DNA of 64,000 bases from Paraburkholderia silvatlantica. GTDB taxonomy: Bacteria; Pseudomonadota; Gammaproteobacteria; Burkholderiales; Burkholderiaceae. Positions 45,268 to 52,737 of the stretch are shown piece after piece. Position 1 is the stretch's first letter, and the number at the start of each line of letters is the position of its first letter. The notes under the pieces are model-generated. The model was not told the DNA's origin and did no database searches. It saw only the letters and a list, made by a program, of their open reading frames with translations. The translations under genes and the position numbers were made by a program. The stretch is from NCBI RefSeq assembly GCF_003096715.1, contig NZ_QEOL01000009.1:186001-250000 (forward strand), in the 5' to 3' direction.

Positions 45268-45783
45268 TCAGATAGCCGAGTAAGCCCGAAGCTCCGTCTC
45301 GGTTCGGGCTGAATCGGGATCGTCGATAGAAACAACGGCTTCGATGGCTCGCACGTAGTCGTCAGGCAAATTCGCCTCTCTCGCACCCACCAACACATGC
45401 TGTTTGTACCAGTGATATGGCTGAAGACCAGGCTGCTTCTTCGTAGCGACGTAGGTCAGCGCATACACTCCGCCAGTCGCGGTCTCAACCCGGACACTCA
45501 AAGGCTCGTAACCCTTACCGGCTCCTTCGAATGTGTCGAGCGCCTCCCGTTCGCCACGCACCACCGAGAAAATGACGCCGTAGACTCTGTCACCGCCGTT
45601 TCCCGTGTGCTCACAATCGCACTTTCCCGAGCCGTCCTTTTTGCTCAATTTGTCGAATGCGAGTTTGTAGCCAGTCACGAACCCCGTGGTGACAACCCTC
45701 GCTGACGGCAGCCTCGCGACGAGGCGTCGTACCGACATGTTGGAACCGTACGCGAAATAGGAAAATTCGCTGCTCGAGTCCAT
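45268..45783 (-). CDS. Gamma-glutamylcyclotransferase family protein
   Basis: 171-residue protein of the GGCT/AIG2 family, which releases 5-oxoproline from gamma-glutamyl amines or amino acids. The substrate loop YFAYGSNM is at residues 9-16 and the catalytic Glu is in DTFEGAGKGYEP near 90. The start MDSSSEFSYFAYG is chosen because the loop must lie close to the N-terminus; GAGGGC is 10 bases upstream. The frame continues over 100 codons upstream but that part has no family similarity. It follows the H-NS gene on the same strand at a distance and is likely independent. Confidence 0.85.
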   Translation of the reverse strand: MDSSSEFSYFAYGSNMSVRRLVARLPSARVVTTGFVTGYKLAFDKLSKKDGSGKCDCEHTGNGGDRVYGVIFSVVRGEREALDTFEGAGKGYEPLSVRVETATGGVYALTYVATKKQPGLQPYHWYKQHVLVGAREANLPDDYVRAIEAVVSIDDPDSARTETELRAYSAI

Positions 45784-46108
45784 AGCTGTTATTGCCCTCG
45801 TGACAACTGCAGTGGGACATAACGCGAGGCAAGCCACCAGCAACGCCTTCCCGCAGGGCGGCGCGGTATTGGCGTCATACGTGCCTAAGAGAAGCGGAAT
45901 CGTGACATGAATATACCGGAAGAAGCGACGCGGATGCTCATCGGCCCGCTTTCGGATTGGCGTGGCGAAAGAAAAGATGCGTTGACGCGCAAGTTCCCTT
46001 TCCGCGTGCCGCCCTTCGCCTTCCATACCCCATGCGTTCAAGCGGTCCCGCCATGGGTAACCCGTGAATCGGGCTGGAAGCAGTTCCAGCCCGGTGTGTA
46101 CCACTCAC
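45784..46108. other. Intergenic region between H-NS and GGCT genes
   Basis: About 325 bases. Open frames cross it in several directions but none has a ribosome-binding site or recognisable family. No strong terminator after the H-NS gene was found. Confidence 0.45.
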
Positions 46109-46879
46109 TCAGGCTGCAGCGGCCGTACTCGCAACTTCAGTGGCGGCCGAGGGCGCGGCAACTTCGACAGGCGCCGACTGCACCGCAAGCTTCGGCGCGC
46201 GGGCTTTTCGGACAACCGGCAATTTCGCCGCTGCGCCATTCTTCGGTGCAGCTTTACGCGCCGGCGATGCCGCCGCCTTCACAGATACCTTCTTGACAGC
46301 CGCCTTCCTCGTTGCAGTGTTCTTTTTTGCAGCGGCCTTCTTCGCTGCCGGCCCCCTGGCCGTCTTCGCTGCGGGCTCAGCCTTTTCGATCAAGAACTTC
46401 GACCGGTCCTTCGCGCCAGCGAGCCATGCCGGTGCGATGCCGCGGCCGGACCACGTCGCGCCGGTTTTCGGGTCACGATATTTCGGCGGCTGCGGTCCAC
46501 GCACGTAGTTACCTGCCTTAGGCGCCCTCACAGCAACAGCAGCAGCCGATTTCGGTGCCGCGCCTGCAATCAGGAACCGGGTTCGGTCCTTTGCATTTGC
46601 AATCCACGCGGGAGCACGACCATGGCCGGACCAGGTCGCGCCAGTTTTAGGATTGCGATATTTTGCTGCCGACGGGCCCTGCTTCGCTGCAACGGTCTTT
46701 CCCGGTTTGCGGCCTCGCCGCTTGCCGATAAATGCCTCAATGTCAGCAACCGTCACGGCATGCTTGTCCATCAGGCCGCGAATCTTCTCGAGTACCGCCG
46801 ACGATTTCGTTGTCGCCAGCGATTCTGCTTGAGCCTGCAGCTTCGCGATTCTTGCCTGAATCGATTGGAGCGTCGTCAT
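46109..46879 (-). CDS. H-NS family nucleoid protein with two DNA-binding repeats and a histone-H1-like tail
   Basis: 256 residues. The N-terminal coiled-coil oligomerisation region is about 1-52. Two copies of the H-NS DNA-binding motif follow: YRNPKTGATWSGHGRAPAWI near 74 and YRDPKTGATWSGRGIAPAWL near 134. The remaining ~85 residues are Ala/Lys-rich (AKKAAAKKNTATRKAAVKK), like histone H1 or the BpH3/Bv3F type. Most H-NS proteins carry a single DNA-binding motif, so this one could bridge DNA by itself. It probably silences AT-rich DNA; it lies in a region that is itself less GC-rich. Confidence 0.88.
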   Translation of the reverse strand: MTTLQSIQARIAKLQAQAESLATTKSSAVLEKIRGLMDKHAVTVADIEAFIGKRRGRKPGKTVAAKQGPSAAKYRNPKTGATWSGHGRAPAWIANAKDRTRFLIAGAAPKSAAAVAVRAPKAGNYVRGPQPPKYRDPKTGATWSGRGIAPAWLAGAKDRSKFLIEKAEPAAKTARGPAAKKAAAKKNTATRKAAVKKVSVKAAASPARKAAPKNGAAAKLPVVRKARAPKLAVQSAPVEVAAPSAATEVASTAAAA

Positions 46880-47202
46880 TCGTGCTTTTCCCTTGATAAG
46901 TTAGTTTTCCCACTATGCCACATCGGATGACGAATACAACGTTTTGTGTCGAATTAGTTTGCGCCAGATAGCGGGAAGCATGACTTTCTATTTCAAGATC
47001 GATAAGTCGTTTGACTATCGGCGTGAAAGCCTCGTCGCGTTCTTCGCCCCCTTCACACTCATTGAGCAGGTCCTTACCCGTTATCCGAAGCGGGAGAGAA
47101 GCAAACCTGCTGACACGCGCGATCGAGAACAATTCGCCATTCCTTTAATCGGAAGCCGCTCAACGTCTACGCGCCCTTTCGAAAGTGCCGATCATCGCAT
47201 GA
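46880..47202. other. Intergenic region between the divergent H-NS and MarR genes
   Basis: About 320 bases and noticeably AT-richer; contains the H-NS promoter. A frame of about 85 codons (46944-47207) lacks ribosome site and family similarity. The MarR promoter begins at its right end. Confidence 0.45.
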
Positions 47203-47219
47203 TATAATTCGCACGCGAA
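47203..47219 (+). promoter_or_regulatory. MarR promoter -10 with palindromic operator
   Basis: A perfect -10 TATAAT (47203-47208) directly abuts TTCGCACGCGAA (47208-47219), a near-perfect palindrome. The same core is present twice before the enoyl-CoA isomerase gene. The -35 is weak. Binding here would cover the transcription start and give autorepression. Confidence 0.7.
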
Positions 47220-47248
47220 CTAAATCGCACAATTTTATCTGCGCGGAA

Positions 47249-47683
47249 ATGAAACATCGCCTCGTCTATCTATTGAATGTCGGACAGCGCCGACTGCAAC
47301 GGTGGTCGCAAGCGCGCGCTGCCGGCGGCGGCGTCACAGCAGCCCAGGCGGGACTGCTGTTTTTTTTGGGTGATCGCGACGGCGCGCTCATGAGCGAAGC
47401 CGCTGCTGCGCTGGATCTGGGCGCACCAGGCATGAGCGGTCTCGCTGACCGCACAGAAAAGGCAGGGTTGATCGAACGTCGGGCTGACGAGACCGATGGC
47501 CGGGTGTCGCGCCTGTGGTTGACAGAGGCAGGACGCACCGCGCGCCAAAAGTCGAAGCTTCGCATGAAGGACTTGAACGCCAGATTGACCGAAGGATTTA
47601 CAGAAGCGGAGATCGACGTCGTGGCGCGGTGGCTGACCAGCCTGCAGACCAGGTTTCCACTCGCCGAAGACGGCGACGCGTAA
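47249..47683 (+). CDS. MarR-family transcriptional regulator
   Basis: 144-residue winged-helix regulator. Recognition region about 47-95: ALMSEAAAALDLGAPGMSGLADRTEKAGLIERRADETDGRVSRLWLTEAG, with the conserved D-x-R-wing. The N-terminal and C-terminal helices form the dimer. It sits convergent with the enoyl-CoA isomerase gene (27 bases between stops), and both promoters share a palindromic core, so the isomerase is its likely target. The effector is probably an acyl-CoA or aromatic acid, as in many MarR/acyl-CoA pairs, but this is unproven. Confidence 0.88.
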   Translation: MKHRLVYLLNVGQRRLQRWSQARAAGGGVTAAQAGLLFFLGDRDGALMSEAAAALDLGAPGMSGLADRTEKAGLIERRADETDGRVSRLWLTEAGRTARQKSKLRMKDLNARLTEGFTEAEIDVVARWLTSLQTRFPLAEDGDA

Positions 47684-47710
47684 CCTCGACGGTGGCCGGT
47701 CAGCAAGGCC

Positions 47711-48487
47711 TTACTGCTGGGCAATCCTGGTGAAGTCCGGCTTGCGCTTCTCGACAAAGGCCGCGAATGCCTCCCTCGCCTCGGCGCTCGTCAGCCTCTC
47801 CTGAAACTTCGCGCTCTCGCTGTCCATTTGCGCAACCAGCGTCTCGGCTTCACGCATCAGCTTTTTCATGGCGCTCAGTGAACCGGCCGGCTTGGCGGCG
47901 ATTCTTTCGGCCATCCTGCGTGCATCGTCGCGTAGTTGACCTCTTGCGCAGACCTTGTTGGCAAGGCCCCACGCGACGGCAGTTTGCGCGTCGAGCGGCT
48001 CGCCCAGCGCAAACATCTCGAAGGCTCGCACGTAGCCGACGCGCAGCGGAAGCAGGTAGCTGGACGCCGCCTCGGGGACGAGCGCGAGATTGACGAACGG
48101 AGTGATCAATTCTGCGTCTGGCGCGAGCAGAACGTAGTCGCAGTGCAGCAAAAGCGTGGTGCCGATACCGACCGCCTTGCCCTGGACCGCCGCGATGATG
48201 GGCACGCTCGACTTCGCGAGGGCATGCAAAAAGCGATGCACATGTCGCTCACCGGGCTCCTTACCCGATGCGATTGCTGCGAACTCGCCCACATCGTTGC
48301 CGGCGGTAAAGCTATCTCCGTCCCCTTGCATCAGCAATACGCGGACGTGGCTGTCATGCTCTGCGTTCTCGATGAGGTCTGCCAGCGTGCCATACATCTC
48401 ATTCGTCAATGCATTCTTCTTGTCCGGTCGGGCAAGCATAATCGTCAGAATGCCGTCGGCTTGATCAACGTGAATTTCCGCGCTCAT
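47711..48487 (-). CDS. Enoyl-CoA hydratase/isomerase family protein (isomerase-like)
   Basis: 258-residue crotonase-fold protein. Oxyanion-hole segments: TAGNDVGEF near 65 and VQGKAVGIGTTLLLHCD near 105. Only one active-site Glu is present, in ALVPEAASSYLL; the second Glu of hydratases is absent, which resembles delta3-delta2-enoyl-CoA isomerases. AGGAGA is 8 bases before the ATG. Two inverted operators in its leader pair it with the nearby MarR gene. Probably moves a double bond in acyl-CoA during beta-oxidation of unsaturated or unusual acids. Divergent from a small membrane-peptide gene. Confidence 0.85.
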   Translation of the reverse strand: MSAEIHVDQADGILTIMLARPDKKNALTNEMYGTLADLIENAEHDSHVRVLLMQGDGDSFTAGNDVGEFAAIASGKEPGERHVHRFLHALAKSSVPIIAAVQGKAVGIGTTLLLHCDYVLLAPDAELITPFVNLALVPEAASSYLLPLRVGYVRAFEMFALGEPLDAQTAVAWGLANKVCARGQLRDDARRMAERIAAKPAGSLSAMKKLMREAETLVAQMDSESAKFQERLTSAEAREAFAAFVEKRKPDFTRIAQQ

Positions 48488-48508
48488 GGGTACTCTCCTG
48501 AAATTTAG

Positions 48509-48544
48509 TTTGCATGCGAAGTATATGGGTAGTTCGCATGCAAA
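48509..48544. promoter_or_regulatory. Paired MarR-type operators upstream of the enoyl-CoA isomerase gene
   Basis: TTTGCATGCGAA (48509-48520) and its exact reverse complement TTCGCATGCAAA (48533-48544), centred 24 bases apart, lie 21-57 bases upstream of the isomerase start. The core matches TTCGCACGCGAA in the MarR promoter. Confidence 0.75.
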
Positions 48545-48691
48545 GTAAACCTGGGAGTCGACGCGTGGATTGGGTGGCGGACCGGAATTCGACCAGGTAC
48601 TCGATTCGCGACGTCCCGCCACTCGTCGCGCGTACGCATGCTCCTTAGCATTGAAGCATTACGAAACAGGCAAGCAACTAGAGGACTGAAC

Positions 48692-48775
48692 ATGCTTATT
48701 CTCACCGCCATTATCGTGATCGCCGGCGTGGCGATCTGGAGCGTCTACCGGCGTTTTCACCCGCGCGAAGACTGA
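48692..48775 (+). CDS. 27-residue single-pass membrane peptide
   Basis: A tiny reading frame beginning MLILTAIIVIAGVAIW, almost wholly hydrophobic for 19 residues, then a basic/charged tail (YRRFHPRED). This is the layout of short inner-membrane peptides with the C-terminus in the cytoplasm. GAGGA lies 6 bases before the ATG, and a clear rho-independent terminator follows 36 bases after the stop, giving a self-contained transcription unit. No family recognised, too short for automated gene finders. Not in any obvious toxin family although the pattern resembles type-I toxin or stress-linked small proteins; function unknown. Confidence 0.62.
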   Translation: MLILTAIIVIAGVAIWSVYRRFHPRED

Positions 48776-48811
48776 CACCATAACGGGCTGTTTCGCCGGC
48801 CCGGTCGCAGC

Positions 48812-48838
48812 AGCCCGCTACGCCGGCGGGCTTTTTTG
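48812..48838 (+). terminator. Rho-independent terminator after the small membrane peptide
   Basis: Stem AGCCCGC / GCGGGCT with a 7-base loop and a run of six to seven T (CTTTTTTG). It closes the 27-codon gene. Confidence 0.85.
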
Positions 48839-48938
48839 TTTCCGCATTCAGAGCGGCGGCACCGATGAAAGAGACGTTTGCGAACCCTTCCTCGCTCAAA
48901 AAAATCCCCGAATCCGGTTCAGTGCCCTGACAAAATTA

Positions 48939-48954
48939 CTGTATAAATGCACAG
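48939..48954. promoter_or_regulatory. LexA (SOS) box upstream of dinB
   Basis: CTGTATAAATGCACAG fits the CTGT-N8-ACAG LexA consensus, 88-103 bases upstream of the chosen dinB start. Damage-induced control of a Y-family polymerase is standard, so the match has context support. Confidence 0.72.
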
Positions 48955-49041
48955 TTCCAGTGAATTCCGCAAAACGCAAACGCGTCGTCGTAGTGTGTGG
49001 GTCGCGCGGAGCCATCGAAAGCCATTTTTGAGTACCAAGGC

Positions 49042-50187
49042 ATGCCAGATGATCGGCGCATAGCCCACATCGACATGGACGCATTCTTTGCGTCGTGTGA
49101 ACTTTCGCAGTATCCCGAACTACGAGGCAAGGCCATGGTGGTTGCCGGTCGCCGCCCGGATGCGCCCCGAATGAAGCCGGACGGCACGCGCGAGTTCTCG
49201 CGGCTGCGTGACTATGTGGGCAGAGGCGTCCTGACGACTGCGACCTATGAGGCTCGCGCATTTGGCGTTCATTCCGGGATGCCCGCCATGAAGGCCGCAC
49301 GGTTAGCGCCAGATGCGATCCTCCTTCCAGTGAACTTTGACCTCTACCGAACTTACTCGCGGCTGTTCAAAGATGCCGTCCGGTCAATCAGTCCGAGCAT
49401 GGAAGACGTTGGAATCGACGAGGTCTACGCAGATGTTTCGCTCACGAGTGGCGATGCAGAGGTCATCGCGCGCAAGTTGAAGTCCGCGGTCTTCGAAGCA
49501 ACCAATCTCACATGCTCCGTCGGAATCGCGCCAAACAAGCTGCTTGCAAAGCTGTGCTCCGATATGCAAAAGCCCGACGGCATCACAATCCTGACGCTAG
49601 AGGACGTGCAATCCAGGATTTGGCCAATGGCCGCAAACAAGATCAACGGTATCGGCCCCAAGGCAGCCGCCAAGCTTGCGTCTTTTGGAATAACGACGAT
49701 CGGCGAGATCGCGGCGCGCGACGAGCGTTGGCTCATCGAGCACTTTGGACGAAGCTACGGGGCGTGGCTTCGCAGAGTCTCACACGGACTTGATGACAGG
49801 CCTGTGGTGACGTATAGCGAGCCCGTCTCGATGAGTCGCGAAACCACGTTCGAGCGCGACCTGCACGCTGTGCGGCACCGGCAGGAACTGGGCGCAGCTT
49901 TTACCCGCCTATGCGAACAGGTGGCACTCGATCTCCAGCGCAAGGGCTATTTGGCAAGGAAGGTCGGCATCAAGCTGCGCTTCAATGACTTCAAGACAGT
50001 AACACGTGACATAACGCTTCGTGAGCCCATTGACGACGCGAAAGCGTTGCGGCGCGCGGCGACTGAGTGCCTGAAACGAGTCGAGCTCGTCAAATCCATC
50101 AGGCTGCTGGGAGTCAAGGCCGGCAATCTCCAGGCCGCTGGAGAGGTTTCTGGTAACGAGTCGCCTCAATTCACACTGGACTTCTAG
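49042..50187 (+). CDS. dinB: DNA polymerase IV (Y-family)
   Basis: Error-prone translesion polymerase, 381 residues. Catalytic carboxylates: HIDMDAFFASCE near 10 and the SMEDVGIDEVYADVS (SIDE-type) pair near 110. Helix-hairpin-helix KINGIGPKAAAKL follows, then the little-finger domain and a C-terminal clamp-binding motif QFTLDF. Compared with E. coli DinB there is an insertion of about 20 residues after RGKAMVVAG (RRPDAPRMKPDGTREFSRLRDY). The ATG with AAGG upstream is chosen because the catalytic Asp must be close to the start; a GTG 15 codons upstream is possible. A LexA box precedes it. Confidence 0.9.
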   Translation: MPDDRRIAHIDMDAFFASCELSQYPELRGKAMVVAGRRPDAPRMKPDGTREFSRLRDYVGRGVLTTATYEARAFGVHSGMPAMKAARLAPDAILLPVNFDLYRTYSRLFKDAVRSISPSMEDVGIDEVYADVSLTSGDAEVIARKLKSAVFEATNLTCSVGIAPNKLLAKLCSDMQKPDGITILTLEDVQSRIWPMAANKINGIGPKAAAKLASFGITTIGEIAARDERWLIEHFGRSYGAWLRRVSHGLDDRPVVTYSEPVSMSRETTFERDLHAVRHRQELGAAFTRLCEQVALDLQRKGYLARKVGIKLRFNDFKTVTRDITLREPIDDAKALRRAATECLKRVELVKSIRLLGVKAGNLQAAGEVSGNESPQFTLDF

Positions 50188-50531
50188 CCGGCAACGCGCT
50201 ACGAGCGCGGTGTGCGAGGCGTGCGCGATGACTGCGCAGCCACTGGAGCGATTGCATCAACTGGCCGGATCCGATGCCAATGCAATCCGCGCCTTCTCCT
50301 CGGGACTATTCGACCTTGTCTATCCCCCTATCCGTCACGATGAGTTTGTCGTGCATGATATGCGTCTTGTCACGCGAACAGAACGTCACAACGCTGCTTA
50401 GTTCTTCGACCGCGGGTTGATTGGGCGATGGTGCGGGCGGTTTGCCTTTTTCGCGAACCTGGTGCGAGTCGTATACGGCGGCGAAATTCGCTTGCCGGGA
50501 CCTGTCCGTCATTTTGTGGGCGGGGCATATC
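50188..50531. other. Intergenic region downstream of dinB
   Basis: About 340 bases with mixed codon signals. It contains a possible phospholipase-D remnant on the minus strand and a plus-strand 63-codon frame (50210-50401) that I could not support. Confidence 0.45.
50306..50404 (-). pseudogene. Possible phospholipase-D motif remnant
   Basis: About 33 codons before a stop carry H-x-K-x4-D in HIMHDKLIVTDRG, the catalytic motif of the PLD superfamily, preceded by VVTFCSRDKT. The residues that should follow (typically a GSxN/T stretch) are missing, and the rest of the domain is absent upstream. Could be the end of a decayed nuclease/phospholipase, or chance. Confidence 0.25.
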
Positions 50532-50666
50532 ATGGGAGGTAAAAGTCATGGATATGCCGATGAAGAAGAAACGGAGAACGATAGCATCGCAGGCAGCGAC
50601 CTCGTGGGCGCGCCGACGACCGTCCATATCGTCAAGGACGGCCTGCCGGTTCCGTACGGCCAATGA
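50532..50666 (+). CDS. Small acidic hypothetical protein
   Basis: 44 residues beginning MGGKSHGYADEEETEND and ending IVKDGLPVPYGQ. Third codon positions in the second half are strongly G/C in this frame, unlike the competing frame, which supports coding. A GGGG run is 6 bases upstream. No family is recognised, no signal peptide or hydrophobic span; acidic N-terminal half. It precedes the hydroxyproline gene by 19 bases and may be translationally coupled with it, which would also explain that gene's missing ribosome site. Confidence 0.4.
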   Translation: MGGKSHGYADEEETENDSIAGSDLVGAPTTVHIVKDGLPVPYGQ

Positions 50667-50685
50667 CCCAATTGCTAAAAACATC

Positions 50686-51693
50686 ATGAAGACTACTCGC
50701 ACCATTTCGACAGTCGAAGTTCATACCGGCGGCGAAGCGTTCCGCATCGTCACCAGCGGATTGCCTCGCTTGCCCGGCGACACGATCGTGAAGCGTCGTG
50801 CGTGGCTGAAGGAAAACGCCGACGAAATCCGCACTGCGTTGATGTTCGAGCCGCGCGGTCACGCCGATATGTACGGTGGCTATCTGACCGAACCGGTCAG
50901 CCCGAGCGCCGACTTCGGCATCATCTTCCTCCACAACGAGGGCTATAGCGACCACTGCGGACATGGCGTGATCGCGCTGTCCACCGCAGCGGTCGAGCTT
51001 GGCTGGGTGCAACGCCGTGTTCCGGAAACGCGTGTCGGCATCGATGCTCCGTGTGGCTTTATCGAAGCATTCGTTCAGTGGGATGGCGAACACGCCGGCA
51101 ACGTGCGATTCGTGAACGTCCCGTCGTTCATCTGGAAGCGGGATGTGACTGTCGAGACGCCGTCCTTTGGCACGGTGAAAGGCGACATTGCTTTCGGCGG
51201 CGCGTTTTACTTCTATACTGACGGTCAACCGCATGGCCTCGCCGTGCGCGAATCGTCGGTCGAGGAACTGATCCGCTTCGGCGCAGAGGTGAAGGAAGCC
51301 GCGAACCAGGCCTACCCTGTCGAGCATCCCGGGATCCCCGAAATCAATCACATTTACGGCACCATCATCGCCAACGCACCGCGGCACGAAGGCTCGACGC
51401 AAGCCAACTGCTGCGTGTTCGCGGACCGTGAAGTGGACCGCTCGCCGACCGGCTCCGGCACAGGTGGTCGCGTCGCCCAGTTGTACCTGCGCGGCAAACT
51501 CGGCAAAGGCGAGACCCTCGTGAACGAATCCATTATCGGCACGGTTTTCAAGGGACGCGTGCTCAGCGAGACGACCGTCGGCGACTTCGAGGCGGTGATT
51601 CCGGAAATCGAAGGCAAGGCGTTCGTGTGCGGCTTCGCGACCTGGATCGTGGACGAGCGCGACCCTCTGACTTACGGGTTCCTTGTCCGCTAG
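50686..51693 (+). CDS. Proline racemase family, predicted trans-3-hydroxy-L-proline dehydratase
   Basis: 335 residues with the proline-racemase fold. The first catalytic position is Cys in SDHCGHGV near 90; the second is Thr in DRSPTGSGTGG near 255, where racemases and 4-hydroxyproline epimerases have Cys. A Cys/Thr pair is the signature of trans-3-hydroxy-L-proline dehydratase, which forms delta1-pyrroline-2-carboxylate by water loss. No ribosome-binding site stands before the chosen ATG, but the product begins in-family at MKTTRTISTVEVHTGGE. No hydroxyproline pathway gene is adjacent, and it is followed by a terminator. Confidence 0.82.
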   Translation: MKTTRTISTVEVHTGGEAFRIVTSGLPRLPGDTIVKRRAWLKENADEIRTALMFEPRGHADMYGGYLTEPVSPSADFGIIFLHNEGYSDHCGHGVIALSTAAVELGWVQRRVPETRVGIDAPCGFIEAFVQWDGEHAGNVRFVNVPSFIWKRDVTVETPSFGTVKGDIAFGGAFYFYTDGQPHGLAVRESSVEELIRFGAEVKEAANQAYPVEHPGIPEINHIYGTIIANAPRHEGSTQANCCVFADREVDRSPTGSGTGGRVAQLYLRGKLGKGETLVNESIIGTVFKGRVLSETTVGDFEAVIPEIEGKAFVCGFATWIVDERDPLTYGFLVR

Positions 51694-51731
51694 CCGCTTG
51701 CTCCTCGTGGTACCCTCTCGTGGCGCCCATT

Positions 51732-51768
51732 AGCGCGGAACGCTGTAAATGAGCGTCCGCGCTCTTTT
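51732..51768 (+). terminator. Terminator after the hydroxyproline dehydratase gene
   Basis: AGCGCGGAACGCT and AGCGTCCGCGCT form a 12-bp stem with one bulged A and a 7-base loop, followed by CTTTT. Confidence 0.7.
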
Positions 51769-51975
51769 GCGTATCGCAACACTCGAAATAACGCGCCGTT
51801 ACGAAACTCGCACCGCCGTTGCACCTGTGTCCGGGCTCACCACCTACACTCCGAACCGTGCTTGCCGGAAACACGAGCGGCGCGAACACCAAAGGCGCGG
51901 GCGCGAGTGGCACAACAACGGCCGCTGGGGCGATTGAGCCGGCTCCAAAGCTAATATTTCACACAAGTGTTTATC

Positions 51976-52227
51976 ATGAACGTCAATAATCGAATCAGAA
52001 TGCTTGCCGCGGCTGCCACGTTAGGACTGGCGGCAGCCGGGACCGCACATGCCGCCGGCTGCCTGAAAGGCGCTGTCGTCGGCGGCGTAGCCGGACATTA
52101 TGCGGGCCACCACGCCGTCGCCGGGGCCGTTGGCGGCTGCATCGTGGGGCATCACGTTGCGAAAAAGCATGCGGAGGAACGGGCCGCAGAACATGAAGCC
52201 GAGCGCGCCCAGAAGCTGAACACCTGA
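51976..52227 (+). CDS. Small secreted glycine-zipper protein
   Basis: 83-residue precursor. A signal peptide of about 24 residues (cleavage near AHA-AGC) precedes a glycine-zipper stretch with GxxxG spacing, about 28-52 (GAVVGGVAGHYAGHHAVAGAVGG), and a charged Ala/Glu/Lys tail. Such proteins often insert in or associate with the outer membrane and are linked to osmotic or metal stress. An alternative GTG three codons upstream is less likely. Function unknown. Confidence 0.7.
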   Translation: MNVNNRIRMLAAAATLGLAAAGTAHAAGCLKGAVVGGVAGHYAGHHAVAGAVGGCIVGHHVAKKHAEERAAEHEAERAQKLNT

Positions 52228-52350
52228 TTCCCCGCCAGGCCTTTCGCTACAGCCGCCGGGGGCGCCTATTCAAGCTGTGATATCCTGGCGGCACGCGACT
52301 TGCGCTATATTCTGCTCAAGCGTTGCATTCAGAGCGAAGCACAACTAGAA

Positions 52351-52692
52351 ATGGACGAACGAAAACGAGAAAGCATTGTGGCCTATCTGCGGCGTCGGAT
52401 GGCCGAATTTGGTATTGAACCCGAAGATATCGCCGCATCAATTGCTGCAGACGCCGCGCAAATGCGCGCCGCACGTTACCGGGATGCGGCTGGCCACACG
52501 TGGGACGGCAAGGGCGACGCCCCGCGATGGGTGGTGCAGGCGACGAGCGCGGGGCAGTCGCTCGAGCATTTCGCGATCGGCGAGACGGCCGAACAGCAGC
52601 CAGTGAAAACCCCAAGCGTGGACTGGCGCCAGGACCCGTTTGCCGGCAGCCGCCTCGCAACGATCAGAACGGAACACTCCGGCGCCGCCTGA
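52351..52692 (+). CDS. H-NS family protein (single DNA-binding motif)
   Basis: 113 residues. A short basic N-terminal helical region (MDERKRESIVAYLRRRM) replaces the usual longer coiled coil; the DNA-binding motif YRDAAGHTWDGKGDAPRWVV lies at about 45-65, with acidic substitutions compared with the usual GATWSGRG. The C-terminus has no lysine tail. With the larger H-NS gene at 46 kb the window has two such proteins. The Asp replacements may weaken DNA binding, suggesting a role as a modulator; this is inference. Confidence 0.75.
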   Translation: MDERKRESIVAYLRRRMAEFGIEPEDIAASIAADAAQMRAARYRDAAGHTWDGKGDAPRWVVQATSAGQSLEHFAIGETAEQQPVKTPSVDWRQDPFAGSRLATIRTEHSGAA

Positions 52693-52737
52693 AAGCATCT
52701 TCGTTAGCTGCCCGCGGCGAGGCGTGAAAGAGAAACT

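Noticed and set aside
46944..47207. 87-codon frame upstream of marR
   Set aside because: No ribosome site, no family, ends inside the marR promoter.
50210..50401. 63-codon plus-strand frame downstream of dinB
   Set aside because: GTG start without ribosome site, no family resemblance and mixed codon third positions.
51749..51937. 62-codon plus-strand frame after the hydroxyproline gene
   Set aside because: It begins inside the terminator hairpin and has no ribosome site or recognisable product.
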